NCBI RefSeq assembly: GCF_040784915.1
Contig: NZ_CP160797.1
Span: 1,503,001-1,567,000, forward strand
Length of the DNA stretch: 64,000 bases
Origin: Bacillus vallismortis
GTDB lineage: Bacteria > Bacillota > Bacilli > Bacillales > Bacillaceae
Direction of reading: 5' to 3'
The translations under genes were made by a program, and so were the position numbers. Of the stretch, positions 9,101 to 17,584 are shown one piece after another (the stretch's first letter is position 1; each line of letters opens with the position of its first letter). Under the pieces are notes generated by a model that worked only from the letters and a program-made list of their open reading frames with translations, searched no databases and was not told the origin of the DNA.

Positions 9101-9340
9101 ATGTCAAACCAATTTAACGCAGGAGATACAGTGTACGTGATCTACAGAAATCCGCACGCCGCCAATGTTGCCCATATTAAGGAAGCCGAAATTATGCACC
9201 ATCCATACCATGAAGGTGAGCTTTCCCTGTTTATTTTTGAAACTTATCATCCGTTTGCAGAGGATGATGCTGTGTTTGCAAGCTATGAAGAAGCGAAATC
9301 ACTTTACAAAGAACTATTTGATATCGATCCATACGAGTAA
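9101..9340 (+). CDS. splA: SplA, TRAP-like negative regulator of spore photoproduct lyase
   Basis: This 79-residue protein starts at the ATG after GAGGAGGG. An upstream ATG adds MARRDS but its ribosome site is poor. In B. subtilis SplA lowers expression of splB, possibly by binding RNA, since it resembles the tryptophan attenuation protein TRAP. The short beta-rich protein (DTVYVIYRNPHAANVAHIKEAEI, LSLFIFETYHPF) fits that family. It is the first gene of the two-gene operon with splB, 77 bases upstream. Confidence 0.92.
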   Translation: MSNQFNAGDTVYVIYRNPHAANVAHIKEAEIMHHPYHEGELSLFIFETYHPFAEDDAVFASYEEAKSLYKELFDIDPYE

Positions 9341-9417
9341 CAAGGAAATCATTACAACTCATATCCTTTCCGTCTTATGAGAAAAGTAACGGTAGTAAAG
9401 GAAAAGGATGTGGCATT

Positions 9418-10446
9418 ATGCAGAACCCATTTGTTCCGCAACTTGTTTATATTGAACCGAGAGCGCTGGAATATCCGCTGGCCCAAGAATTACAGGATAA
9501 ATTTGAGAACATGGGCATTGAAATCAGAGAAACGACATCCCACAATCAGGTGCGTAATATTCCAGGGAAAAATCATCTTCAGCAATATCGCAACGCGAAA
9601 TCAACTTTAGTCATCGGTGTCAGAAAAACATTAAAGTTTGACTCTTCCAAACCCTCGGCTGAATACGCCATTCCGTTTGCCACAGGCTGTATGGGGCATT
9701 GCCATTACTGCTACCTGCAAACAACCATGGGGTCAAAGCCGTATATTAGAACCTATGTAAACGTTGAAGAGATATTAGACCAGGCTGATAAGTATATGAA
9801 GGAGCGCGCGCCGGAGTTCACAAGGTTTGAAGCCTCATGTACGTCAGACATAGTAGGAATTGATCATCTGACACACTCGCTGAAGCACGCCATTGAACAT
9901 TTTGGACAAAGTGAGCTCGGAAAGCTCAGATTTGTAACGAAATTTCATCATGTCGATCACCTATTAGACGCAAAGCATAACGGGAAAACGAGATTCAGAT
10001 TCAGTATTAATGCCGACTATGTGATTAAAAACTTTGAGCCGGGAACCTCACCTCTTGATAAACGGATAGAAGCCGCAGTAAAAGTGGCAAAAGCAGGATA
10101 TCCGCTAGGCTTTATTGTTGCACCGATTTATATTCATGAAGGCTGGGAAGAAGGATACAGACATTTGTTTGAAAAACTTGATGCTGCTTTGCCGCAGGAT
10201 GTCAGACATGATATTACGTTTGAATTAATTCAGCACCGTTTTACAAAGCCGGCCAAACGAGTGATTGAGAAGAATTATCCTAAGACAAAGCTCGAATTAG
10301 ATGAAGAAAAGCGACGTTATAAATGGGGCCGTTACGGAATCGGGAAATATATTTATCAGAAAGATGAAGAGCATGATCTTCGGGAAAAGCTTGAATCCTA
10401 TATTGATACTTATTTCCCTAATGCGAAAATCGAATATTTCACTTAA
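9418..10446 (+). CDS. splB: SplB, spore photoproduct lyase (radical SAM)
   Basis: SplB repairs the thymine dimer (spore photoproduct) formed in UV-irradiated spore DNA, using S-adenosylmethionine during germination. The protein has 342 residues. The radical SAM cluster motif CxxxCxxC is present as Cys91, Cys95 and Cys98 in GCMGHCHYCYLQ. Cys141 in EASCTSD is the conserved hydrogen donor of the enzyme. Later stretches such as FRFSINADYVIKNFEPGT also fit the family. It follows splA in a forespore operon and ends at a hairpin with a T-run. Confidence 0.97.
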   Translation: MQNPFVPQLVYIEPRALEYPLAQELQDKFENMGIEIRETTSHNQVRNIPGKNHLQQYRNAKSTLVIGVRKTLKFDSSKPSAEYAIPFATGCMGHCHYCYLQTTMGSKPYIRTYVNVEEILDQADKYMKERAPEFTRFEASCTSDIVGIDHLTHSLKHAIEHFGQSELGKLRFVTKFHHVDHLLDAKHNGKTRFRFSINADYVIKNFEPGTSPLDKRIEAAVKVAKAGYPLGFIVAPIYIHEGWEEGYRHLFEKLDAALPQDVRHDITFELIQHRFTKPAKRVIEKNYPKTKLELDEEKRRYKWGRYGIGKYIYQKDEEHDLREKLESYIDTYFPNAKIEYFT

Positions 10447-10447
10447 A

Positions 10448-10478
10448 CGGGCTGTGATGATGAACAGCTCGCTTTTTT
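10448..10478 (+). terminator. Terminator of splAB
   Basis: GGGCTGT pairs with ACAGCTC (one G-U pair) and is followed by GCTTTTTT. Confidence 0.7.
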
Positions 10479-10493
10479 ATAAAAAGGATTTTT

Positions 10494-11024
10494 TCATTTC
10501 ATTAAAACGCCGAAATTCAATGATTCTTTATCCTCTAAATTATTGCCGACTAGACGAATCGGTGAACGGCCGCAATGAGGGAGAAAGAACAGCATAGGGC
10601 CTTTTTTCCTGCATCCATCACATCTTCAACGTATCGTACAGCGCTGATCTCGTGTGCGTATTTATGATAAAAAGGAATACGCCCGCCGCCTAGAAGGCGC
10701 TCGAGCCGTTTGTCAACAGTCAGCTCATACATCGTGTTCATCAGCCATTTTCCGATTCCAAGCTTCCGATACTGAGGAGAAACTGAAATATCCACTACAT
10801 ATAAAGGATTTCCATGAGGATCATGATTTTTAATTGATCCGCTGTCTGTCGCGCGCCCTCCGGAAAGGTTTTGATGTGGTGTCAAGCTGTTCCTCTGACC
10901 ACAACAATTCTTCAGAAAACGGAGGAGGAAAACAATCTTTTTGAAGAAATCAGACCTTTTATGTCAGTCTCTGAATAGTTTCTGATGGAAGAGCCTCAAA
11001 TTTTCTGCCGTTGTGCACGTACAT
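10494..11024 (-). pseudogene. ykwB: Decayed GNAT-family acetyltransferase (ykwB remnant)
   Basis: The remains of one gene lie in shifting frames. The N-terminal frame reads MYVHNGRKFEALPSETIQ, then has two stop codons in quick succession, then continues with FLQKDCFPPPFSEELLW. A frameshift or deletion moves to the frame with LYVVDISVSPQYRKLGIGKW, the acetyl-CoA motif of GNAT enzymes, and GGGRIPFYHKYA. Near the end another shift is needed to reach FFLPHCGRSPIRLVGNNLED and the natural stop. The segment between the two halves is also too short for the family. The only long open stretch (10550-10885) covers just the middle. YkwB function is unknown; here it is almost certainly inactive. Confidence 0.85.
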
Positions 11025-11148
11025 TGTTTTCGTATGATCATCACCCTCCGTATGTTGTTTTCATTATATATAAGTCTGAATTCTCAATAAATATATTTCG
11101 ATGTTCATATAATTTATTTTTTTGATTATTCATTTTTCAAACGAAAGG

Positions 11149-11156
11149 GCCGATAT
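11149..11156 (+). promoter_or_regulatory. SigD (motility) promoter -10 of mcpC
   Basis: GCCGATAT is a perfect SigD -10. The expected TAAA -35 is poor (TTCA 16 bases upstream). The start codon follows 22 bases later, so the leader is short. Confidence 0.7.
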
Positions 11157-11177
11157 AGAAATTAGGAGGGGATTGGT

Positions 11178-13145
11178 TTGTTTAAAAAACTTCATATAAA
11201 GATTGCTGTTTTTGTTTCGATCATGTTAATTGTCACAGTTGTTCTTTTAATGCTGTCTTCTTATCTGACGCTGAAACCGATGATTACAGAGGATGGGAAA
11301 AATACAACTCAAAACGTGACGCAGTCACTTGAACAAAATATTGAATTGCAATTAAAGAGTTATGCCATATCGTTATCGAGATTGGCTAATGGGGAATTAA
11401 CTCGTACATTTGTAACAAAACCAAGTAAAGAAGCTTCTCGGCTGTTTAACGATGATATTAAACAAATCAAAGATAACGATGATTATGTTGCGATGGCTTA
11501 CATAGGCACCGCAAAAAAAGAAATGTTTACATATCCGAAAGCCGATTTTGCTGATGATTATGATCCGACATCGAGACCATGGTATAAGCTTGCAGCTGAA
11601 ACCCCGGACCAAGTCGTTTGGACGGAACCTTATCAAGATGTCGTGACAGGAGATATGATTGTCACAGCATCAAAAGCGGTTCTTGACGGGCAAAAAGTGA
11701 TGGGGGTTGCCAGCTACGATTTGAAACTCTCTGCCATCCAGAGCATGGTCAATAAGCAAAAGGTGCCTTACAAGGGATTTGCCTTTTTAGCTGATGCGAG
11801 CGGCAATCTTTTAGCACACCCGTCAAACCAAGGAAAAAACATATCAAAGGATCAAACACTGAAAACCATTGCATCTGAGAAAAAAGGGATACAGGATGAA
11901 AATGGTAAAATGATTGTGTACCAAACGATTGGTGAAACGGGCTGGAAAGTCGGAACGCAATTTGATACCGATAAATTAATGTGGATTTCCGATAAAATGA
12001 ATCGGGCGAATCTTTGGATATCATTGATTGCGCTTATCGCTACGATCATTCTCAGCTACTTCCTGGCCAAAACGATAACCGGTCCGATACAGCAGCTGAT
12101 CGCAAAAACGAAGGCAGTTTCCGAAGGCGATTTAACCGTTCATGCTGAATCAAAATCCAAGGATGAAGTCGGGATTTTAACAAGAGATTTTAATCAGATG
12201 GTTGAAAATATGAAGGATATGGTTGAACAAGTGAGACTATCTTCAGGGAAAGTATCTGATACCTCTGAGCAGTTAACAGTGGTCTCTGCGGAAACCAATG
12301 AAACAAGCGGACAAATTGCAAAAGCGATTGAAGAAGTAGCCGCAGGGGCATCAGAGCAGGCTTCTGAAGTAGAGACTATTAACGAAAAATCAGAAAGTCT
12401 GTCAACTAAAATCAGACAAATTGCTGCGGAGGCAGGCGGAATGAAAGAACGCTCAAAATCGTCTGAGAATGCAAGCTATAAAGGACTTGACGCGCTCGGC
12501 CAGCTGCTGATGAAGTCAAACGAAGCCAACACGGAAACGAAAAAGGTTGAAACGATGCTGCTTGATTTAGAAAATCAAACAAAGAATATCGAAGAAGTCG
12601 TTACAGCTATTTCAAATATTTCTGATCAAACGAACTTGCTTGCTTTAAATGCCAGCATTGAGGCAGCCAGAGCCGGAGAAAGCGGACGCGGCTTTGCCGT
12701 CGTAGCTGAAGAAGTGAGAAAGCTTGCCGAGCAATCAGCGCTTTCTACAAAGCATATCAGCGAGACTGTGAAGCTTATCCAGGTTGAGACGAAAGAGGCC
12801 TCTCACGCAATGGTTGAGGCAAGCAGAATGAATGATGAACAAAACAGTGCCATTCATGAGACAGGAGAGGTATTAAACACGATTACTGTGGAAATGCAGT
12901 CACTGGTTCAAGGCATTGATCACATTTACGAAGAAATTCAAAGAATGAGTGAAGAGCAGCTCGCGATTTCTGAAGCGATTCAAAGTATTTCGGCCATATC
13001 ACAGGAATCGGCAGCTGCAGCAGAGGAAGTGAATGCATCGACTGATGAACAGCTGATCACCCTTGATAAAGTCAAACACTCAACGGAAACATTAAAGCAT
13101 GCAAGCCAAGAGCTAATGAGCACAATTACGAAATTCACATTGTAA
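11178..13145 (+). CDS. mcpC: McpC, methyl-accepting chemotaxis receptor
   Basis: This membrane receptor directs chemotaxis, in B. subtilis mainly to amino acids, and it also relays PTS sugar signals. The protein has 655 residues from a TTG after TAGGAGGGGA. A first helix (about 8-28) is followed by a large extracellular sensing domain of the dCache type (about 35-275, with SRPWYKLA and [10 protein letters not shown]). A second helix (about 277-297), a HAMP linker ([14 protein letters not shown]) and a long coiled-coil signalling domain follow. Its conserved hairpin tip is [38 protein letters not shown]. It is a single-gene unit behind a SigD -10 and before a terminator. Confidence 0.95.
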   Translation: MFKKLHIKIAVFVSIMLIVTVVLLMLSSYLTLKPMITEDGKNTTQNVTQSLEQNIELQLKSYAISLSRLANGELTRTFVTKPSKEASRLFNDDIKQIKDNDDYVAMAYIGTAKKEMFTYPKADFADDYDPTSRPWYKLAAETPDQVVWTEPYQDVVTGDMIVTASKAVLDGQKVMGVASYDLKLSAIQSMVNKQKVPYKGFAFLADASGNLLAHPSNQGKNISKDQTLKTIASEKKGIQDENGKMIVYQTIGETGWKVGTQFDTDKLMWISDKMNRANLWISLIALIATIILSYFLAKTITGPIQQLIAKTKAVSEGDLTVHAESKSKDEVGILTRDFNQMVENMKDMVEQVRLSSGKVSDTSEQLTVVSAETNETSGQIAKAIEEVAAGASEQASEVETINEKSESLSTKIRQIAAEAGGMKERSKSSENASYKGLDALGQLLMKSNEANTETKKVETMLLDLENQTKNIEEVVTAISNISDQTNLLALNASIEAARAGESGRGFAVVAEEVRKLAEQSALSTKHISETVKLIQVETKEASHAMVEASRMNDEQNSAIHETGEVLNTITVEMQSLVQGIDHIYEEIQRMSEEQLAISEAIQSISAISQESAAAAEEVNASTDEQLITLDKVKHSTETLKHASQELMSTITKFTL

Positions 13146-13152
13146 TCCAATT

Positions 13153-13184
13153 AAATCCCCAAAAAACTTGGGGATTTTTTTATT
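13153..13184 (+). terminator. Terminator of mcpC
   Basis: AAATCCCC pairs with GGGGATTT, followed by a T-run. Confidence 0.85.
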
Positions 13185-13286
13185 TTAAGAGTTACTATAA
13201 GATAAATAGATATGGTAGTCTAGAAAATGAAGGAAATATGATAAATTTTAACTAAAATCAAAACGAAACATCTGGGAGGAATGACC

Positions 13287-14153
13287 TTGAAAAAAACAAT
13301 TGGTTTTATCGGTCTTGGAGTGATGGGAAAAAGCATGGCATCACATATTCTGAATGACGGCCATCCTGTATTGGTGTATACCCGGACAAAAGAAAAAGCA
13401 GACAGCATACTGCAAAAAGGCGCAGTATGGAAAGAAACAGTCAAAGATCTTTCAAAAGAAGCGGATGTTATCATCACAATGGTCGGCTATCCCAGTGATG
13501 TTGAAGAAGTGTATTTTGGAAGCGACGGAATTATTGAAAACGCAAAAGAAGGCGCGTATCTCATTGATATGACCACATCTAAACCTTCGCTTGCGAAGAA
13601 GATTGCTGAAGCAGCCAAAGAAAAAGCATTGTTCGCTTTAGATGCCCCTGTTTCCGGCGGAGATATCGGTGCACAAAACGGAACACTCGCGATTATGGTT
13701 GGCGGAGAAAAAGATGCATTTGAAGCCTGCATGCCGATTTTCTCTTTAATGGGAGAAAATATTCAATATCAAGGACCGGCTGGAAGCGGACAGCATACCA
13801 AAATGTGTAATCAGATTGCAATCGCAGCCGGCATGATCGGTGTGGCGGAAGCGATGGCATATGCTCAAAAATCAGGCCTGCAGCCGGAAAATGTCCTGAA
13901 AAGCATCACAACGGGCGCAGCCGGAAGCTGGTCATTGTCAAATCTTGCTCCCCGTATGCTGCAAGACAACTTTGAACCGGGTTTTTATGTGAAGCATTTT
14001 ATTAAAGATATGGGAATTGCGTTGGAGGAAGCGGAATTAATGGGAGAAGAAATGCCAGGCTTGTCCCTTGCGAAATCCTTATATGACAAGCTCGCTGCAC
14101 AAGGCGAAGAAAACAGCGGGACTCAAAGTATATATAAGCTTTGGGTGAAATGA
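13287..14153 (+). CDS. ykwC: YkwC, putative 3-hydroxyacid dehydrogenase
   Basis: The start is TTG seven bases after GGGAGG, giving 288 residues; the ATG two codons earlier is only one base from the ribosome site. The N-terminal Rossmann motif is GFIGLGVMG. The family substrate motif DAPVSGGDIGAQNGTL and the catalytic lysine region GSGQHTKMCNQ are present, followed by the all-helical C-terminal domain (KDMGIALEEAE). This is the 3-hydroxyisobutyrate or beta-hydroxyacid dehydrogenase family, which oxidises a hydroxyacid with NAD(P). The physiological substrate of YkwC is not known. It is a single-gene unit ending at a bidirectional terminator. Confidence 0.9.
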   Translation: MKKTIGFIGLGVMGKSMASHILNDGHPVLVYTRTKEKADSILQKGAVWKETVKDLSKEADVIITMVGYPSDVEEVYFGSDGIIENAKEGAYLIDMTTSKPSLAKKIAEAAKEKALFALDAPVSGGDIGAQNGTLAIMVGGEKDAFEACMPIFSLMGENIQYQGPAGSGQHTKMCNQIAIAAGMIGVAEAMAYAQKSGLQPENVLKSITTGAAGSWSLSNLAPRMLQDNFEPGFYVKHFIKDMGIALEEAELMGEEMPGLSLAKSLYDKLAAQGEENSGTQSIYKLWVK

Positions 14154-14189
14154 AAAAAGATTGCCTGTACGGTACAGGCAATCTTTTTT
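14153..14189. terminator. Bidirectional terminator between ykwC and ykwD
   Basis: A perfect palindrome (GATTGCCTGTAC with GTACAGGCAATC) bordered by A-run and T-run. Confidence 0.92.
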
Positions 14190-14192
14190 GTA

Positions 14193-14969
14193 TTATTTTC
14201 CGATAAATTGCTGTGTCCAGATGCTTCCGGACTCAACGTAACCGACACCAATATGAGTAAAGTTAGCGTTTAGAATGTTTTTTCTGTGTCCTTCACTGTT
14301 CATCCAAGCTTTTACTACTTCTTCTGGCGTTTTTTGACCCTTAGCGATGTTTTCACCTGCTGTTTTGTAGCTGATACCGAAAGATTTCATCATATCAAAC
14401 GGTGAGCCGTAAGTTGGGCTTTGGTGGTCAAAATAGTTCTTGTCTTTCATATCTTGAGATTTTGCGCGTGCAGATTTGCTTAACGTTTCATCAATTTGAA
14501 GCGGCTTTAAGCCTTGTTTTTGTCTTTCTGCATTTGTAAGCTCAACAACTTTTTTCTCATACGCGCTTACAGATGAAGGCGCAGATGTTGTTTTGTTTGT
14601 TTTTTCAGCAGCTGCAGGTGCTTTAGCAGCAGTATTTTGTTCAGTAGCAGGTGCTTTTTTTGTAGTTTTTTGCGCAGGTTTTGCAGTCTCTGTCTTTTGA
14701 ACATCCTGAATGTTCATGTTAGACTGCTTCGCATGTTTTTGAAGAAGCTGCTTAAGCTCTTTTTCATTTGCAGCGTTTAATGTTTTGATATTTGTTTTAA
14801 TATGAAGTTTTTTTACTATATCGTTAAGAGACATGTTTTGCACTGTGTTCCCCATTTTCACCTTTACCACATGCTGGCAGGAGAGTTCTTTCGCTGATGC
14901 TTGCTGTACGCCCCCGAATGTGAATAATCCAACCGCAGCGGCAGCAGATAAAATAAATGCTTTCTTCAT
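14193..14969 (-). CDS. ykwD: YkwD, secreted CAP/SCP-domain protein
   Basis: The protein has 258 residues. It starts with a signal peptide (MKKAFILSAAAAVGLFTFGGVQQASAKE, likely cut after ASA). A small N-terminal domain (about 28-80) is followed by a low-complexity Lys/Thr/Ala/Pro linker (about 85-130) and a C-terminal CAP domain (about 135-258). That domain holds ELTNAERQKQGLKPL, SQDMKDKNYFDHQSPTYG, GENIAKGQKTPEEVV and SEGHRKNILNANFTHIGVG. CAP proteins of this type are found in many spore-formers outside the cell; their reaction is not settled. The ATG follows AGGAGG. The gene is divergent from pbpH. Confidence 0.9.
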   Translation of the reverse strand: MKKAFILSAAAAVGLFTFGGVQQASAKELSCQHVVKVKMGNTVQNMSLNDIVKKLHIKTNIKTLNAANEKELKQLLQKHAKQSNMNIQDVQKTETAKPAQKTTKKAPATEQNTAAKAPAAAEKTNKTTSAPSSVSAYEKKVVELTNAERQKQGLKPLQIDETLSKSARAKSQDMKDKNYFDHQSPTYGSPFDMMKSFGISYKTAGENIAKGQKTPEEVVKAWMNSEGHRKNILNANFTHIGVGYVESGSIWTQQFIGK

Positions 14970-15305
14970 TAGTTCATAACCTCCTAGAGTTGTTTGTTGC
15001 TACAAAAAAATCATAACATAGCTTTTTTGTCATAAAGTATCCATCACTTCCCTTTGACAAAGAGAGATTGTCATTTTTGTAACCAATGTGTGCTGAATCC
15101 TTGAAAAGCAGGGAATCAGCTGCAAATCATGTTTTATCACACTGTTACATGTATTCCTTTTTTTTGAATCGTTAGTTAAATTTAAATATGCTTTTATATT
15201 GACAGCTTTTTTTATCCCTTTTTGCTGTAACAACTATTACAAAGGTGTTACAATTAATCTCAGTATATGTAAATATATTGAATGATTTGAGAGGGGTAAC
15301 CAGAA
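14970..15305. other. Divergent intergenic region ykwD-pbpH
   Basis: No gene is supported here. The AT-rich stretch must hold both promoters. TGTAACA and TGTTACA about 20 bases apart form an imperfect inverted repeat upstream of pbpH with TTACAAT as possible -10. For ykwD a TATGAT element lies about 45 bases before the start. An open frame on the minus strand has no ribosome site and is not convincing. Confidence 0.5.
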
Positions 15306-17423
15306 GTGACTGAAATAGGACGTGAACCAAAGAAAAAGAGCAAAGGAAACAGAGCCATCAGAATGAACCTTTTTTTCCTTGCTGTCTTTCTTCTATTCAC
15401 TGCATTAATCTTTAAGCTTGGCGTTGTTCAAATTGTTGAAGGCGAACAGCATGAACAAGACGCTGAGATAGCAAATGCAAAAACAGCGTATTATCCCGCG
15501 CCTCGAGGGAAGATGTATGACAGAAATCAGAAAGTTGCTGTCGATAACCAGAGCGTACCTGAAATTGTCTATGTTTCAACATCGAGCACAAAAACAGAGG
15601 ATAAAATCAAAACAGCGAAGAAGCTTGCTGCTTTCATTCATATTGATACTGAATTTTTGAAGGATAGAGATTTGCGTGATTACTGGATCGCATCCCATCC
15701 GAAAAAAGCTGCCGCTCTGCTTAAGGAATCTGAAAGCGATCTAAAAGGGGCTGAGGCTTACAAGCTCCAAATTGAGCGTGTTTCGGATGAAGATTTGAAG
15801 GCTATTCAGCGAAATGACGAAGAAATGGAAATCGCAGCGATATATACAAGGTTTTCAAGCGGTAATGCTTACGAACCTCAAATCGTAAAGGCGATGAACC
15901 CAAATGAAAGCAACAGCAATGGAAAAAACGGAACGCTGCTTGATGAGAAGAAAAGCTCCAGCCAAAGACCAAAAAATGACTTAACATATGATGAAATTTC
16001 AATTGTTTCTGAGCATTTAGAAGAGCTTCCGGGGATTGACATTGTAAACGATTGGACACGAAAATATCCTTATGACAAAACCCTCTATTCCGTTTTCGGA
16101 GGCGTCACAACACCTGAACAGGGCCTGCTGAGCGACCGGAAAGATTTCTACTTAACAAGAGGCTATGCGAATAATGACAGAGTGGGGAAAAGTTATTTAG
16201 AGTATCAATATGAAGACTACTTAAATTCCCATAAAGAAAAAGTGCAATACGTAGAAGACAATAAAGGAAATGTCGTCAGCCAAAAAACCATTGATAAAGG
16301 CAGCAGGGGATACGATCTACGGCTTTCTTTCGATATGGAGCTTCAGGCAAAGATAGAAAAAATTATTGAAGAAGAAGTGAGAAACAGCCGTGCACGCGGA
16401 AACTATATGCTTGACCGGGCCTTTGTTGTGATGATGGATCCGAATAACGGCGATATTTTGTCGATGGCAGGAAAAAAGATAGATTTAGAAACAAATAAAG
16501 TTCAAGATTATGCAATAGGAGCATTCACAACCCAATATGAAATGGGTTCAGCAGTAAAGGGTGCGACTGTACTTGCCGGCTATCAGGACGGGATTCCGCA
16601 TTATAAATATTTCTTTGATGGGCCGATGTATTTAGGAACAAATCTCATAAAAAAATCCTATACCAACATGGGAACGATCAATGAATTAACCGCTTTGCAA
16701 AAAAGCTCTAACGTATATATGTTTAATGTCGCCATGCACATTGCAGGTGTAACATATAAGCCGCATGGACCTCTGCCTGCTGATCAGAAGGATTTGAATA
16801 AAATGAGAAATTATTACAGTCAGTTTGGCCTGGGTGTAAAGACAGGTATTGATCTGCCTCAGGAATCAGCCGGTATGCAAACCACGCCTGAAACTGTAGG
16901 GGGGTTAATTTTAGACTTGGCAATCGGCCAATACGATACATACACACCGCTTCAAATGGCGCAGTACATCTCATCCATTGCTAATGGAGGCTACCGTATT
17001 CAGCCAAGAATTGTTACAAGTGTTCATGAGCCCAGCAATAAAGACGGCCTCGGAAAAACAATTGAACAACGAAAGCCAAATATTCTCAATAAAATTAACA
17101 ATACAGACAGTGACATACAGCAGGTAAAGACCGGAATGAAATTAGTTACCGCTTCAGGGACTGCTAAAAATACGTTTACAGAAGATGTTTCTGGAAAAAC
17201 AGGAACAGCGGAAACATTTTACTACGGTACGAACCGTAATTGGTGGGGGAAAAAAACATATAACCTAACTTTTGTAGGCTATTACCCGTCGAAAAATCCA
17301 AAAGTGGCTTTCAGTGTTGTTGTACCTTCTGTAGCAAACGACCACGATCCAATTAACAAACTCATTGCCAAAAGAGCTATTCACGCTTACGCAGAGCTCG
17401 AAAAGAAACACAATAAAAAGTAA
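15306..17423 (+). CDS. pbpH: PbpH, class B penicillin-binding protein
   Basis: PbpH is a transpeptidase that crosslinks peptidoglycan, and with PbpA helps determine rod shape. The protein has 705 residues from a GTG after GAGGGGTAACCAGAA. One membrane anchor (about 20-42: NLFFLAVFLLFTALIFKLGVVQI) is followed by the dimerisation domain with the class B motif APRGKMYDRN. The transpeptidase motifs are Ser415-x-x-Lys (GSAVKG), SSN in KSSNVYMF and KTGTAE near residue 635. It is related to PbpA. It is monocistronic, divergent from ykwD, with a terminator-like hairpin behind. Confidence 0.95.
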   Translation: MTEIGREPKKKSKGNRAIRMNLFFLAVFLLFTALIFKLGVVQIVEGEQHEQDAEIANAKTAYYPAPRGKMYDRNQKVAVDNQSVPEIVYVSTSSTKTEDKIKTAKKLAAFIHIDTEFLKDRDLRDYWIASHPKKAAALLKESESDLKGAEAYKLQIERVSDEDLKAIQRNDEEMEIAAIYTRFSSGNAYEPQIVKAMNPNESNSNGKNGTLLDEKKSSSQRPKNDLTYDEISIVSEHLEELPGIDIVNDWTRKYPYDKTLYSVFGGVTTPEQGLLSDRKDFYLTRGYANNDRVGKSYLEYQYEDYLNSHKEKVQYVEDNKGNVVSQKTIDKGSRGYDLRLSFDMELQAKIEKIIEEEVRNSRARGNYMLDRAFVVMMDPNNGDILSMAGKKIDLETNKVQDYAIGAFTTQYEMGSAVKGATVLAGYQDGIPHYKYFFDGPMYLGTNLIKKSYTNMGTINELTALQKSSNVYMFNVAMHIAGVTYKPHGPLPADQKDLNKMRNYYSQFGLGVKTGIDLPQESAGMQTTPETVGGLILDLAIGQYDTYTPLQMAQYISSIANGGYRIQPRIVTSVHEPSNKDGLGKTIEQRKPNILNKINNTDSDIQQVKTGMKLVTASGTAKNTFTEDVSGKTGTAETFYYGTNRNWWGKKTYNLTFVGYYPSKNPKVAFSVVVPSVANDHDPINKLIAKRAIHAYAELEKKHNKK

Positions 17424-17463
17424 AAAGAGGGTGCACATCTGAAAGATTGTGCGCCCTTTCATT
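17424..17463 (+). terminator. Terminator-like hairpin after pbpH
   Basis: GGGTGCACA pairs with TGTGCGCCC; the following CTTTCATTT is a weak T-run. Confidence 0.6.
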
Positions 17464-17496
17464 TATTCAAAAATTGACGTTCACTATAAGAATAGA

Positions 17497-17522
17497 AGGA
17501 GAATACTCATTTTCTAGCGAAT
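17497..17522 (+). promoter_or_regulatory. SigH promoter of kinA
   Basis: AGGAGAAT, 12 bases, GCGAAT. This matches the SigH consensus (RNAGGAWWW and RNNGAAT), and kinA is a known SigH gene. Confidence 0.8.
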
Positions 17523-17584
17523 CATACTAGGTAAAAGTCAATCTGTATATGTGAAACAAGATGATCATGCAAAGGAGGGATTCT

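Noticed and set aside
10301..10597. Plus-strand frame of 98 codons over the end of splB
   Set aside because: It overlaps splB in another frame, runs through its terminator, and has no independent signals.
15030..15233. Minus-strand frame of 67 codons between ykwD and pbpH
   Set aside because: No ribosome site, biased composition, and it occupies the likely promoter region of two divergent genes.
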